Shown here piece after piece: positions 8,617 to 17,058 of a stretch of DNA of 64,000 nucleotides (position 1 is its first letter; the number at the start of each line of letters is the position of its first letter). The stretch covers positions 1-64,000 of the forward strand of contig NZ_BCSX01000047.1 of assembly GCF_001570425.1 (NCBI RefSeq). The letters are read 5' to 3'. The notes under the pieces were generated by a model, which saw only the letters and a list, made by a program, of their open reading frames with translations, searched no databases and was not told where the DNA came from. The stretch is from Mycolicibacterium brisbanense. Its GTDB lineage: Bacteria > Actinomycetota > Actinomycetes > Mycobacteriales > Mycobacteriaceae. Made by a program: the position numbers and the translations under genes.

Positions 8617-9483
8617 TCAGTCCTCGACGGCGACGTTGTCGCGGGAACGCCGGCGCAGGCGTGAGATACCGCCCTTGTTGGCCGGCCGCCGATTGCGCAG
8701 TTTGCCCTTCTGACCTGCAGTGTCATCGCTGGCAGCAGCTTCCTCCGACGGCTGGGCATCGTCGGCGGGCTGGTTTGCGGAGTCGTCGGCGGGCTCCTGC
8801 TCGACGGCCGACGATTCCGGCTCGTCCGCTGCCGACTCGGTCAGCTCGACAGGAGCCTCGTCGGTGGCTGTGACCTGGGGTTCTTCGGATTCTTCGACCG
8901 TGTCCGGCTCGTCGCTCTCGTCCGATTCTTTTGTCTTTTCAGACTCGTCAGCCTCAGCTGCCTCGTCGGCCTCTGTCGCCTCGTCAGCCTCTTGAGCCTC
9001 GGATTTGCGGCGGCCGCGGGCTTTCTTCTGGGTCGTCTTCACCGGCTTGGGCGGCGGTGGCGGCAGCTCGGCAAGGAAGGCCAAATAGAAGCCGAGGATG
9101 CCGAGCAGCGCGATCGACGCAGCCGCACCGTAGATGCCGAACAGCCACTGGCCGGCGCTGTCGAGGGACAACCAGATCTCGGAGATCGCGGCGCCGACGA
9201 TGAGCACCCCGGCCAGGACGTGGAACGCCACCGCACAGGTACGCAGGCGCAGCGCCAACTGCGGCGTGCCGTACTCGGGGCGACGCGTGCGCTGCAGCGT
9301 GAAGAACACCGGCAGTGCGGCCACCGCGATCAGGACACCGGTGACGATCCGCACCACCAGACCGAGGGTGGGCGAGGTCTCGCCCATGAGCTCGGGCCAG
9401 CGGGGGAGAACGAAGAAGAAGTAGAGCCCGGCAGCGACGAGTGAGGACGACGCGTGCCATATCACCGCGACGGTGCGGCTCAT
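8617..9483 (-). CDS. lucA: LucA-like membrane protein with acidic C-terminal tail (Rv3723-like)
   Basis: 288 aa. Four hydrophobic segments (about residues 5-27, 42-62, 85-106 and 115-140) are followed by a proline/lysine patch and a long low-complexity tail rich in Glu, Asp, Ser and Ala. The gene sits beside tRNA-Ser and the SRP RNA exactly as Rv3723 does in M. tuberculosis; that protein, LucA, coordinates fatty acid and cholesterol import through Mce complexes (established for M. tuberculosis). The assignment rests on synteny and topology. The acidic tail is repetitive and likely to vary in length between strains. Confidence 0.75.
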   Translation of the reverse strand: MSRTVAVIWHASSSLVAAGLYFFFVLPRWPELMGETSPTLGLVVRIVTGVLIAVAALPVFFTLQRTRRPEYGTPQLALRLRTCAVAFHVLAGVLIVGAAISEIWLSLDSAGQWLFGIYGAAASIALLGILGFYLAFLAELPPPPPKPVKTTQKKARGRRKSEAQEADEATEADEAAEADESEKTKESDESDEPDTVEESEEPQVTATDEAPVELTESAADEPESSAVEQEPADDSANQPADDAQPSEEAAASDDTAGQKGKLRNRRPANKGGISRLRRRSRDNVAVED

Positions 9484-9557
9484 ACCCCTCCTCGGATTTG
9501 GGTGGGCCGGGGTGCGACCAGACTGCGTATGAGCAGGTCACACCCCGGACCCGAGTG

Positions 9558-9643
9558 CGGAGGATAGGGGATTTGAACCCCTGAGGGCTGTTAACCCAAC
9601 CCGCGTTCCAGGCGAGCGCCATAGGCCACTAGGCGAATCCTCC
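9558..9643 (-). tRNA. serV: tRNA-Ser (anticodon GGA)
   Basis: Read on the minus strand it folds as an 86-nt class II tRNA. The 7-bp acceptor stem (GGAGGAT...ATCCTCC) is followed by discriminator G. The D arm is normal, the anticodon loop is CTGGAAC with GGA (reads UCC/UCU), the variable arm is long as in tRNA-Ser, and the T arm reads GGGGTTCAAATCCCC. No CCA is encoded. The position next to the lucA-like gene and ffs matches other mycobacteria. No integrase or attachment-site duplication was seen nearby. Confidence 0.95.
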
Positions 9644-9750
9644 GTCGGCAATCGTAGCCGACAGCGCAACCTGCTCTGTCCAGGTGCGGGTGTGGACCCG
9701 CTGTGCACCTGTGGTTCGGAGGCATCGAGTGCCGGGTACTACACTCGCCC

Positions 9751-9840
9751 GTGGACCCCGCGCGGCGTCCATCCTGTGAACTCCCCCAGGGCCGGAAGGC
9801 AGCAAGGGTCAATGGGCTCTGGCGGGTGCGCGGGGTCCCC
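9751..9840 (+). ncRNA. ffs: 4.5S / signal recognition particle RNA (small bacterial type)
   Basis: Contains the universally conserved SRP helix-8 core GGCCGGAAGGCAGCAAGGGT with a GGAA tetraloop. It is closed by a long terminal stem between GGACCCCGCGC (9753-9763) and its complement (9828-9838). The roughly 90-nt length fits the bacterial 4.5S RNA. It pairs with the Ffh GTPase in co-translational targeting (established). It lies between tRNA-Ser and the aminotransferase gene, as in other mycobacteria. The exact transcript ends are uncertain by a few bases. Confidence 0.93.
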
Positions 9841-9895
9841 TTCATTGATCGATCACCCGGGCGTTCCGGGTCCACGCTTGTGAAAGGCGCGCGCG

Positions 9896-11176
9896 GTGTC
9901 GTCGTTCCACTCCATCGGCCGCGACGATCTGCTCGCGCAGCACGGAATCCAGCAGCGCAACTATGCCGAGCTGCAGGCGAAGAACCTCAGCCTCGATCTG
10001 ACCCGTGGCAAGCCGTCCCCGGCCCAGCTGGACCTGGCGAACGCGCTGCTGAGCCTGCCCGGTGACGACGACTTCCGCGACCGCGACGGCACCGACACCC
10101 GCAACTACGGCGGCCTCAACGGCCTGACCGAGCTGCGGGAGATCTTCGGTGAGCTGCTCGGCATCCCGGCGCAGAACCTGATCGCGGGCGACAACTCGAG
10201 CCTGGCGATGATGCACGACTGCATCGTGTTCTCGCTGCTGCACGGCGGCGAGGATTCCGAGCGGCCATGGGTGCAGGAGCCGGTCGTCAAATTCCTGTGC
10301 CCGTCGCCGGGTTATGACCGGCACTTTGCGATCACCGAATCGTTCGGCATCGAGATGATCCCGGTGCCGATGCGTGAGGAAGGCCCCGACGTGGACCTCA
10401 TCGAGGAACTCGTCGCCGCGGACCCGGCCATCAAGGGCATGTGGTGCGTGCCGGTGTACTCCAACCCGACCGGCACCACCTACTCCGCGGAGATCGTCCG
10501 CCGCCTGGTCCAAATGCCAACGGCCGCACCGGATTTCCGGCTCATGTGGGACAACGCCTACGCCGTTCACACGCTCACCGACGATTTCATCGAGCAGGTC
10601 GACGTGCTGGGCCTGGCCGAGGCCGCGGGCAACCCGAACCGCCCGCTGGTGTTCGCCTCGACCTCCAAGATCACCTTCGCCGGGGCGGGCGTCTGCTTCC
10701 TGGGCGCGTCCAAGCGCAACCTCGCCTGGTACGTGCTGCACGCCGGGAAGAAGTCGATCGGCCCAGACAAGGTCAACCAGCTGCGGCACCTGCGGTTCTT
10801 CGGTGACGCCGACGGCGTGCGGCGGCAGATGCAGCGCCACCGCGAACTGATCGCCCCCAAGTTCGCGCTCGTGGCCGAGGTTCTCGAAGACCGGCTGGGC
10901 GAATCGAAGATCGCGTCGTGGACCGATCCCAAGGGCGGCTACTTCGTCAGCCTCGACGTGTGGCCCGGCACCGCCAAACGCACCATCGCCCTTGCGCAGA
11001 ACGCCGGTATCGCGCTGACCGAGGCGGGTTCGGCTTTCCCCTACCGGAATGACCCGGAGGACAAGAACATTCGCATCGCCCCGACGTTCCCGTCGCTGCC
11101 CGATGTGCGGGAGGCCATCGACGGCCTGGCGACGTGCGCGCTCTTGGCGGCGACCGAGTCGCTGCTGGATGACTAG
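9896..11176 (+). CDS. PLP-dependent aspartate aminotransferase (Rv3722c-like)
   Basis: 426-aa fold-type I aminotransferase. Visible features are the substrate and cofactor region LDLTRGKPSPAQLDL, the PLP-contacting GDNSSLAMMHD, NPTGTTYS, WDNAYAVH, and the Schiff-base lysine in STSKITFAGAG. The mycobacterial orthologue is the main aspartate aminotransferase, moving nitrogen from glutamate into aspartate (established for Rv3722c). The GTG at 9896 is used because a GAAAGG element lies a few bases upstream. It is followed by dnaX after 26 bp on the same strand. The synteny with ffs and dnaX supports the orthology. Confidence 0.9.
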   Translation: MSSFHSIGRDDLLAQHGIQQRNYAELQAKNLSLDLTRGKPSPAQLDLANALLSLPGDDDFRDRDGTDTRNYGGLNGLTELREIFGELLGIPAQNLIAGDNSSLAMMHDCIVFSLLHGGEDSERPWVQEPVVKFLCPSPGYDRHFAITESFGIEMIPVPMREEGPDVDLIEELVAADPAIKGMWCVPVYSNPTGTTYSAEIVRRLVQMPTAAPDFRLMWDNAYAVHTLTDDFIEQVDVLGLAEAAGNPNRPLVFASTSKITFAGAGVCFLGASKRNLAWYVLHAGKKSIGPDKVNQLRHLRFFGDADGVRRQMQRHRELIAPKFALVAEVLEDRLGESKIASWTDPKGGYFVSLDVWPGTAKRTIALAQNAGIALTEAGSAFPYRNDPEDKNIRIAPTFPSLPDVREAIDGLATCALLAATESLLDD

Positions 11177-11202
11177 TCGGGACCGGTAGGTAGCCTGCTT
11201 CC

Positions 11203-13176
11203 GTGGCTCTCTACCGCAAGTACCGTCCGGCTACGTTCGCCGAAGTCGTCGGGCAGGAGCATGTCACCGAGCCGCTGTCGACGGCGCTCACCGCGGGCCG
11301 GATCAACCATGCGTACCTGTTCTCCGGGCCGCGCGGCTGCGGCAAGACCTCGTCGGCCCGGATCCTGGCCCGCTCGCTGAACTGCGAGCAGGGGCCCACG
11401 CCGACCCCGTGTGGAGTGTGCGATTCGTGCGTCGCGCTGGCCCCCAACGGGCCCGGCAATCTCGACGTCACCGAACTCGACGCGGCCAGCCACGGTGGCG
11501 TCGACGACACCCGCGAACTGCGCGACCGCGCGTTCTTCACCCCCGCGCAATCGCGGTACCGCATCTTCATCATCGACGAAGCGCACATGGTCACCACGGC
11601 CGGTTTCAACGCGCTGCTCAAGATCGTCGAGGAGCCGCCCGAGCACCTGATCTTCGTGTTCGCCACCACCGAACCGGAGAAGGTGCTGCCGACCATCCGG
11701 TCGCGCACCCACCACTACCCGTTCCGGCTGCTGGCCCCGCGGACCATGCGCCCGCTGCTCGAGCGCATCTGCGGCGAAGAGAGCGTAGACGTCGACGACG
11801 CGGTCTACCCGCTGGTCATCCGCGCCGGTGGCGGCTCACCCCGCGACACGCTGTCGGTGCTCGATCAGCTGCTGGCCGGAGCCGAGGGCAACCGGATCAC
11901 CTACCAGCGGGCGCTGTCGCTGCTGGGTGCCACCGACATGGCGCTGATCGACGACGCTGTCGAGGCACTGGCCGCCAATGACGCCGCGGCGTTGTTCGGG
12001 GCGGTCGAGGCCGTGATCGACGCCGGTCATGACCCGCGCCGGTTCGCGACCGATCTCCTGGAGCGCTTCCGCGACCTGATCGTGCTGCAGGCGGTCCCCG
12101 ATGCCGCGGCCCGCGGGGTCGTCGACGCGCCCACCGACGTTCTCGACCGCATGCGTGAGCAAGCGGACAGGCTTGGTTCGGCGACGCTGACCCGCTACGC
12201 CGAGGTGGTTCACGCCGGGCTGGGCGAGATGCGCGGTGCCACCGCGCCGCGGCTGCTGCTCGAGGTGGTGTGCGCGCGGCTGCTGCTGCCCTCGGCGCAC
12301 GACACCGAATCGGCTCTGCTGCAGCGCATCGAACGCATCGAAACCAGGCTCGACATGTCGATCCCGGCGGGCGAGGCCCAGGCCGCGGGTCGGCCAGCCG
12401 CCGAGCCCACCAAGACCTACACCCGGCGCAGCCAGGCACCAGCGGCCACCCCGCCGCCGGCGCCGGAACCCGCACCGGCTCCCACCCCGGCGCCGGAACC
12501 CGCACCGGCTCCCACCCCGGCGCCGGTTCCTGCGCCTGCTGTGGCGCCTGCGCCTCCCGTGGCTTCACCGATGCCCGAGCCCGAGCCGGTGCGCACGCCC
12601 GAGCCCGTCGCGCCTGCGCGCGAACCCGAGCCGGAACCCGAACCCGCACCGGAACCGTCGGCGCCCGCGCCAGGTGGCGAACCCAACGCCGCGGCGGTGC
12701 GTTCCATGTGGTCGACGGTCCGGGAGAAGGTGCGGGAGCGCAGCCGTACCACCGAGGTCATGCTGTCCGGGGCGATCGTGCGGGCGGTCGAAGGCAAAAT
12801 CCTTGTGCTGTCCCATGAATCGCCGCCGCTGGCGAAGCGGCTGACCGAATCGCGCAATGCCGATGTGATCCGCGATGCGCTCAAGGACGCGCTCGGCGTG
12901 GACTGGCAGATCCGGTGCGAAGTGGGCACCGCCGAAGTCGCCGCGCCGCCACCGCCGCGGGCCACCAAGCCCCCGCCAAAGGTGCCCGCCCGGGTGGCCC
13001 GTTCCATACCCGAGGCCGAACTCGCGCCCCCTCCGGAGCCGCCGTCGCCCGAGGACGAGGAAGAAGAGCTGCTCGCCGAGGCGGGGCAGGGCGAGGCCGG
13101 GCCACGCCGCGATCCCGAGGAGGTCGCGTTGGAGCTCCTGCAGAACGAACTGGGCGCGCGCAAGATCGACGGCTGA
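11203..13176 (+). CDS. dnaX: DNA polymerase III subunit gamma/tau
   Basis: Clamp-loader ATPase, 657 aa. The N-terminal AAA+ module has Walker A GPRGCGKTSS (about 43-52), the zinc-binding cysteines (NCEQGPTPTPCGVCDSC), DEAH in FIIDEAHMV, and sensor region FATTEPEKV. After the collar (to about residue 370) comes an Ala/Pro/Glu-rich linker (about 400-490) containing a tandem 10-residue repeat. The C-terminal domain includes RSMWSTVREKVRERS. No A-rich slippery site was noticed, so separate gamma and tau forms by frameshifting are not indicated. Start GTG at 11203. It converges with the nitrilase gene; a hairpin separates the two. Confidence 0.95.
   Translation: MALYRKYRPATFAEVVGQEHVTEPLSTALTAGRINHAYLFSGPRGCGKTSSARILARSLNCEQGPTPTPCGVCDSCVALAPNGPGNLDVTELDAASHGGVDDTRELRDRAFFTPAQSRYRIFIIDEAHMVTTAGFNALLKIVEEPPEHLIFVFATTEPEKVLPTIRSRTHHYPFRLLAPRTMRPLLERICGEESVDVDDAVYPLVIRAGGGSPRDTLSVLDQLLAGAEGNRITYQRALSLLGATDMALIDDAVEALAANDAAALFGAVEAVIDAGHDPRRFATDLLERFRDLIVLQAVPDAAARGVVDAPTDVLDRMREQADRLGSATLTRYAEVVHAGLGEMRGATAPRLLLEVVCARLLLPSAHDTESALLQRIERIETRLDMSIPAGEAQAAGRPAAEPTKTYTRRSQAPAATPPPAPEPAPAPTPAPEPAPAPTPAPVPAPAVAPAPPVASPMPEPEPVRTPEPVAPAREPEPEPEPAPEPSAPAPGGEPNAAAVRSMWSTVREKVRERSRTTEVMLSGAIVRAVEGKILVLSHESPPLAKRLTESRNADVIRDALKDALGVDWQIRCEVGTAEVAAPPPPRATKPPPKVPARVARSIPEAELAPPPEPPSPEDEEEELLAEAGQGEAGPRRDPEEVALELLQNELGARKIDG
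12460..12519 (+). repeat. Tandem 30-bp repeat in the dnaX linker
   Basis: Two identical 30-bp units (12460-12489, 12490-12519) followed by the start of a degenerate third encode the Pro/Ala-rich linker decapeptide. Being in frame, copy-number change would only lengthen or shorten the linker. Confidence 0.8.
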
Positions 13177-13202
13177 CGCCTCCGGTCGGCGCGAGGTTGC
13201 GC

Positions 13203-13237
13203 CCAGGGTCGTGGTCGCGGCGAGATCACGACCCTGG
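13203..13237. terminator. Bidirectional hairpin between dnaX and nitrilase
   Basis: CCAGGGTCGTG (13203-13213) pairs with its complement at 13227-13237. The stem extends inward to 14 bp with one G-U pair, leaving a 7-nt loop. It lies between the two convergent stop codons, the expected place for a shared terminator. No T-run follows it. Confidence 0.6.
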
Positions 13238-13245
13238 AAGCAATG

Positions 13246-14127
13246 TCAACGCGCTCCGGATACCCGGTGCGTCACCCCCTCGTACAGCTCGGGGCGCCGG
13301 TCGGCGTGGATGTCGCTGAGCCCGCCGACTCGTTTGTCCAGGGCCAGGTCGAGATCGACCTCAGCTGTCACCGTGTGAGGTTCGGTGGTCGAGTTCCCTC
13401 CGGCGAGCACCCAGCCGTCGGCATCGATGACGGCACTGCCGCCCACCCAGTCGACATCGCGTTCGACACCCGCGCGGTCGCACGCGATCACCGCCATGCG
13501 GTTGACGGAGGCGTCGGCCTGGACCCGCACGACCTCCAGCGGCCGCTGATCGTCGCGGCGCGGATAGGCCGGCCAGTTGACAGGTGCGGCGAGGAGTTGC
13601 GCGCCGGCCAGGGCGGGCAGGCGGACCCATTCCGGAAACTCGAGGTCGTAGCAGATCACGGTGCTGATCCGGCCGATCTCGGTGTCGACGACGGGCGGTG
13701 GCGCGTCGCCCGGCGTGAAGATCAGCCGCTCGCGGTCCCACAGATGGGTCTTGCGGTACACAGCCCGCACGCCGGTGTGGTCGACCACGGCGGCCGAGTT
13801 GTGCAGGGCGTCGCCGTCGCCGAGTTCGCAGAACCCGCCCACGAGTACCAGGTGATGGGTCCGCGCCAGGCCGCACCACATCTGCAGGGTCGGTCCGTCG
13901 ACGGGTTCGGCTGATCGGGCAGCCTCGGCTCGATCGGCGAAGACGTACCCACTGGAGACGAGCTCCGGCAGGACCACGACCCTGGCGCCTGCGGCCGCGG
14001 CCTCGTCGACCGCGTTGGCCACGATGTGCCGGTTGGCTTGCGGATCGCCAAGGACGGGGGCCACCTGGCAGGCCGCGACGGCAACACTCACCGCGCGGGC
14101 GCTCGTCGGGTTGGATGGGTCGGTCAT
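13246..14127 (-). CDS. Carbon-nitrogen hydrolase (nitrilase superfamily amidase)
   Basis: 293 aa with the nitrilase-fold catalytic set: Glu in VVLPELVSSGY, Lys in VYRKTHLW and Cys in VICYDLEFPEW. It hydrolyses a nitrile, amide or carbamoyl bond releasing ammonia, but the substrate is unknown. The ATG at 14127 is preferred: the frame stays open upstream through a tandem 19-bp repeat, which looks regulatory rather than coding. It lies downstream of the cyclopropane-synthase gene on the same strand with a 130-bp spacer, so it is probably transcribed separately. Confidence 0.85.
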   Translation of the reverse strand: MTDPSNPTSARAVSVAVAACQVAPVLGDPQANRHIVANAVDEAAAAGARVVVLPELVSSGYVFADRAEAARSAEPVDGPTLQMWCGLARTHHLVLVGGFCELGDGDALHNSAAVVDHTGVRAVYRKTHLWDRERLIFTPGDAPPPVVDTEIGRISTVICYDLEFPEWVRLPALAGAQLLAAPVNWPAYPRRDDQRPLEVVRVQADASVNRMAVIACDRAGVERDVDWVGGSAVIDADGWVLAGGNSTTEPHTVTAEVDLDLALDKRVGGLSDIHADRRPELYEGVTHRVSGAR

Positions 14128-14140
14128 GGGCGTGTCCTTG

Positions 14141-14178
14141 GTCGGGGTACCAAGAACATGTCGGGGTACCAAGAACAT
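14141..14178. repeat. Two tandem 19-bp copies upstream of the nitrilase gene
   Basis: GTCGGGGTACCAAGAACAT occurs twice without spacing (14141-14159, 14160-14178), immediately upstream of the nitrilase start. Each copy contains the palindrome GGTACC. Placement 14-51 bp before the ATG suggests a doubled operator or a recent duplication. Confidence 0.75.
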
Positions 14179-14259
14179 TAAGTGTGGTGCAGCTAACAGC
14201 GCATCGACGTCAAGTCGAACCGCCCAATATCGAATTCGACGTACTGTCCAAGCCGACGC

Positions 14260-15570
14260 TTACGGCTGCCACCACGGGCGCAGCGGCAGGCCTCCGTCGC
14301 GGCCGTGCTCGTCGAGCTTGACCGCCAGCACCTGGTGCAACTGGATGACGTTGGTCTCGAAACCCAGCCGCGAGCCGGCCATGTACAGGCCCCACACCTT
14401 CGCGGTGGGCAGGCCGACCTCGGCCACGGCCTCGTCCCAGTGCTCGACGAGGTTGGCACACCAGTCGCGCAGGGTCATCGCGTAGTGGTGACGCAGGTTC
14501 TCCTCGTGCAGCACCTCCAGGCCCACATCCTGGACCTCGGTGATGATCCGGCCGGAGCCCGTGAGCTCGCCGTCGGGGAACACATAGCGGTCGATGAAGC
14601 CTCCGGCAGCCGCGCCCGACCGGTTGTCGTGCCGGGTGATGCAGTGGTTGAGCAGCAGCCCGCCGACTCGCAGCTTGGACTTCAGGAATCCGAAGTACGA
14701 CGGGTAGTTGTGCACGCCGATGTGTTCGGTGAGGCCGATCGAGGACACCGCGTCGAACCCGGACTCGGCAATATCCCGGTAGTCGCCGTGGCGCACCTCG
14801 GCGAGATCGCCGAGCCCCTCCTCGGCGATGGCCTTCTGCGCCCACGTGGCCTGCTCGCGCGACAGCGTCACACCGATGGCCTTTACACCCTGGCGGGCCG
14901 CGTAGCGCACCATGGCGCCCCAGCCGCAGCCGACGTCGAGCAGCCGGTCCCCGGGCTGCAGCCGCAGCTTGTCGAACACCAGGCGGTACTTGTTCTCCTG
15001 CGCTTCCTCGAGCGACGCGTCGGCGTTCGGGTAGCAGGCGCACGTGTAGGTCATCGACGGCCCGAGCACCCACTCGTAGAACGTGTTCGACACGTCGTAG
15101 TGGTGGTGGATGGCTTCGGCATCGCGAACCCTGCTGTGCCGCAACCCTTCCACCATGCGGCGCCAGCGCGGCAGCGCCTCCTGCGGCGGCGGCGCGATGG
15201 GCTTGAGGTGCTCGATGCCGATGGAGCGGATAATGTTGGCCAGCACGCGCGCCGGTGGCCGTTTGAAGTCCATCTTCTCGGCCAGTGCGCACAGCAGCGG
15301 GTACGGGTCACCGGGGTGCACGCCGTGCGGTTCGAGATCGCCCGACACGTAGGCGCGGGCCAGCCCGAGGTCACCGGGGGCGGTGGCGAGGTAGGTCGTG
15401 CCGCGCGGGGTCTTGAGGTCGAGTCCGAGTGCGGCGTCCTCAGGTCCGGCCGTGCTGCCGTCGTAAGCGGTGAATTTCAGCGGCAGCTGTCCTGCGGCGA
15501 AGATCTCCAGGATCTCGGCGAGCGTGAGTTTCGCTTGAGAGTGCGTCGAATTTTCCCTGAATGTTGTCAT
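14260..15570 (-). CDS. Cyclopropane-/branched-fatty-acid synthase, SAM-dependent (Rv3720-like)
   Basis: 436-aa class I methyltransferase of the CFA-synthase family. SAM-binding LLDVGCGWGA is at about residues 210-219. It also has YDVSNTFYEWVLGPSMTYTC, the acidic-loop SIGLTEHIG, and a C-terminal LRDWCANLVEHWDEA. It adds a methylene or methyl group across the double bond of phospholipid acyl chains at the membrane face. The ATG overlaps the stop of the upstream FAD-oxidoreductase gene (ATGA), so the two are coupled. Related pairs (tmsB/tmsA, bfaB/bfaA) make 10-methyl fatty acids such as tuberculostearate: the methyltransferase forms a 10-methylene acyl chain that the flavoprotein reduces. The same division of labour is inferred here. 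Confidence 0.87.
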   Translation of the reverse strand: MTTFRENSTHSQAKLTLAEILEIFAAGQLPLKFTAYDGSTAGPEDAALGLDLKTPRGTTYLATAPGDLGLARAYVSGDLEPHGVHPGDPYPLLCALAEKMDFKRPPARVLANIIRSIGIEHLKPIAPPPQEALPRWRRMVEGLRHSRVRDAEAIHHHYDVSNTFYEWVLGPSMTYTCACYPNADASLEEAQENKYRLVFDKLRLQPGDRLLDVGCGWGAMVRYAARQGVKAIGVTLSREQATWAQKAIAEEGLGDLAEVRHGDYRDIAESGFDAVSSIGLTEHIGVHNYPSYFGFLKSKLRVGGLLLNHCITRHDNRSGAAAGGFIDRYVFPDGELTGSGRIITEVQDVGLEVLHEENLRHHYAMTLRDWCANLVEHWDEAVAEVGLPTAKVWGLYMAGSRLGFETNVIQLHQVLAVKLDEHGRDGGLPLRPWWQP

Positions 15571-16967
15571 TGCCGTTGCACCGCTTTCGAATACAGATCA
15601 AGGAGACGTGAATCGGGATCGTAGGTTTTCTTGACCGTCTTATAAGCTTCCCCGCCATATAGTGCGTCAAACTCGTCACGCGGGTAAAACGCGTCCGAAT
15701 ACAGCGATTTGTGGCCGTCGAGCTGGCTGACCTTGCGTTCGATGAGCCGGTTCGTGTGCCCGGGTTCCGGCCCGACCGGCACCGATGACCAGAAGCCGAC
15801 GTTGACGTACGTGTGGTGGGGGCGCAGCGGATACAGCGGCCATGTTCCCGCGGTTCTCGGGTCGTCGCGTAACCGCAGCGGGCACAGCCAGATTGGTTCG
15901 ATGGGAACGTTGTCGAGAAACCATGTGAGGAATTCCGCGCAGTTCTCGATGGGCACCTCGATGTCCTGCACCACGCGTTCCCGCGGCGGGCGGCCGTTGC
16001 GCTTCTCGATGCGGTCGGCGATGTTGAACCGCCGGTCGTAGCCGATGAGCTTCCAGTAGAAGCTGCTGCGGCGGTAGCGACGCGGCCACAGCCGCCGGAT
16101 CGTGGGGTTCTGCGCGCCGAATGCCCGTGAGCACCAGAACCAGTCGGTGTCCCAGCGCCACAGATAATCGTGAATGGTCAGGCGGTCGTGCTTCTCCGCC
16201 CCGGTCTTGCCGTCATGCTGGATGGACCGGTAGTAGATGGCGCTGCCTGTGTAGTCGCTGACAGGACCGGCCGTTGCGGTCTTGATACCCACACACAGGT
16301 AGCTTTCGTCGGCGCTGAACACCACCCCGTCGAGGTAATCGACCTTCTCGCCGCCCAGTCCGCCGGTCTCGATGATGCGGTCCATGGCGGCGACCAGGTC
16401 GTCCAAGGTGTGGAAGCGCAGGTGACGCAGCGCGACGAACGGCAGCACCGGTTCCAGCTCGATCCGCAGCCGAGTCGAATAACCAAGTGTGCCATAGGAA
16501 TTGGGGAAAGCCCGGAACAGGTCGGAATGCTCGGTGGGCGATGCGGTGACGATTTCGCCTGCGCCGGTGAGGATGTCCATCTCGAGCACGGATTCGTGCG
16601 GCAACCCGTTACGGAACGACGTGGATTCGATGCCGAGGCCGGTGACCGCGCCGCCGAGGGTGATGGTCTTGAGTTGCGGAACCACCAAGGGCGCCAGCCC
16701 GTACGGCAGCGTCGCGTCGACCAGGTCCTCGTAGGTGCACATGCCTGCCACATCCGCGGTCGACGCCTGCGGGTCGACGGCGATCACATTCGTCAAACCC
16801 GATGTGTCCAGGCCCTTACCGGCGTGCCGGTCGCGGGCGCGGAACAGGTTCGACGTGCTCTTGGCAAGACGCACTGTCTCGGTGGGCTTTATGGCGCGAT
16901 AGCTGTCGAGAAGCCGCTGTACGCCGGCAGCGTGGACAGCCTGTGCGTCAGTCGGAACAACAGACAC
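15567..16967 (-). CDS. FAD-binding oxidoreductase paired with CFA synthase (Rv3719-like, TmsA/BfaA type)
   Basis: 466 aa. The N-terminal PCMH-type FAD-binding domain contains VIAVDPQASTADVAGMCTYE and LGGAVTGLGIESTSFRNGLPHESV. The C-terminal region (WRWDTDWFWCSRAFGAQNP, then RRSSFYWKL) is rich in aromatics and is typical of the actinobacterial 10-methylene-acyl reductases. The proposed role is reduction of the methylenated acyl chain made by the overlapping methyltransferase. Start GTG at 16967, chosen because N-terminal similarity begins there. Divergent from the SRPBCC gene with a 91-bp shared promoter region. Confidence 0.82.
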   Translation of the reverse strand: MSVVPTDAQAVHAAGVQRLLDSYRAIKPTETVRLAKSTSNLFRARDRHAGKGLDTSGLTNVIAVDPQASTADVAGMCTYEDLVDATLPYGLAPLVVPQLKTITLGGAVTGLGIESTSFRNGLPHESVLEMDILTGAGEIVTASPTEHSDLFRAFPNSYGTLGYSTRLRIELEPVLPFVALRHLRFHTLDDLVAAMDRIIETGGLGGEKVDYLDGVVFSADESYLCVGIKTATAGPVSDYTGSAIYYRSIQHDGKTGAEKHDRLTIHDYLWRWDTDWFWCSRAFGAQNPTIRRLWPRRYRRSSFYWKLIGYDRRFNIADRIEKRNGRPPRERVVQDIEVPIENCAEFLTWFLDNVPIEPIWLCPLRLRDDPRTAGTWPLYPLRPHHTYVNVGFWSSVPVGPEPGHTNRLIERKVSQLDGHKSLYSDAFYPRDEFDALYGGEAYKTVKKTYDPDSRLLDLYSKAVQRQ

Positions 16968-17058
16968 ACATATACGCTAGTCGGCGGTTGCATTCGATGC
17001 GACCCAGAGGAGCGCGGTTATCAGACCGCGACGTCATTGATACAAGGAGTATTCACCG

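Noticed and set aside
9558..9643. tRNA-Ser as an integration site for a genomic island
   Set aside because: No integrase gene and no duplicated tRNA 3' end were found, and flanking genes follow the conserved mycobacterial order.
12400..12700. Programmed frameshift in dnaX to make gamma
   Set aside because: No run of A residues or slippery heptamer with a downstream stop was visible in the linker region.
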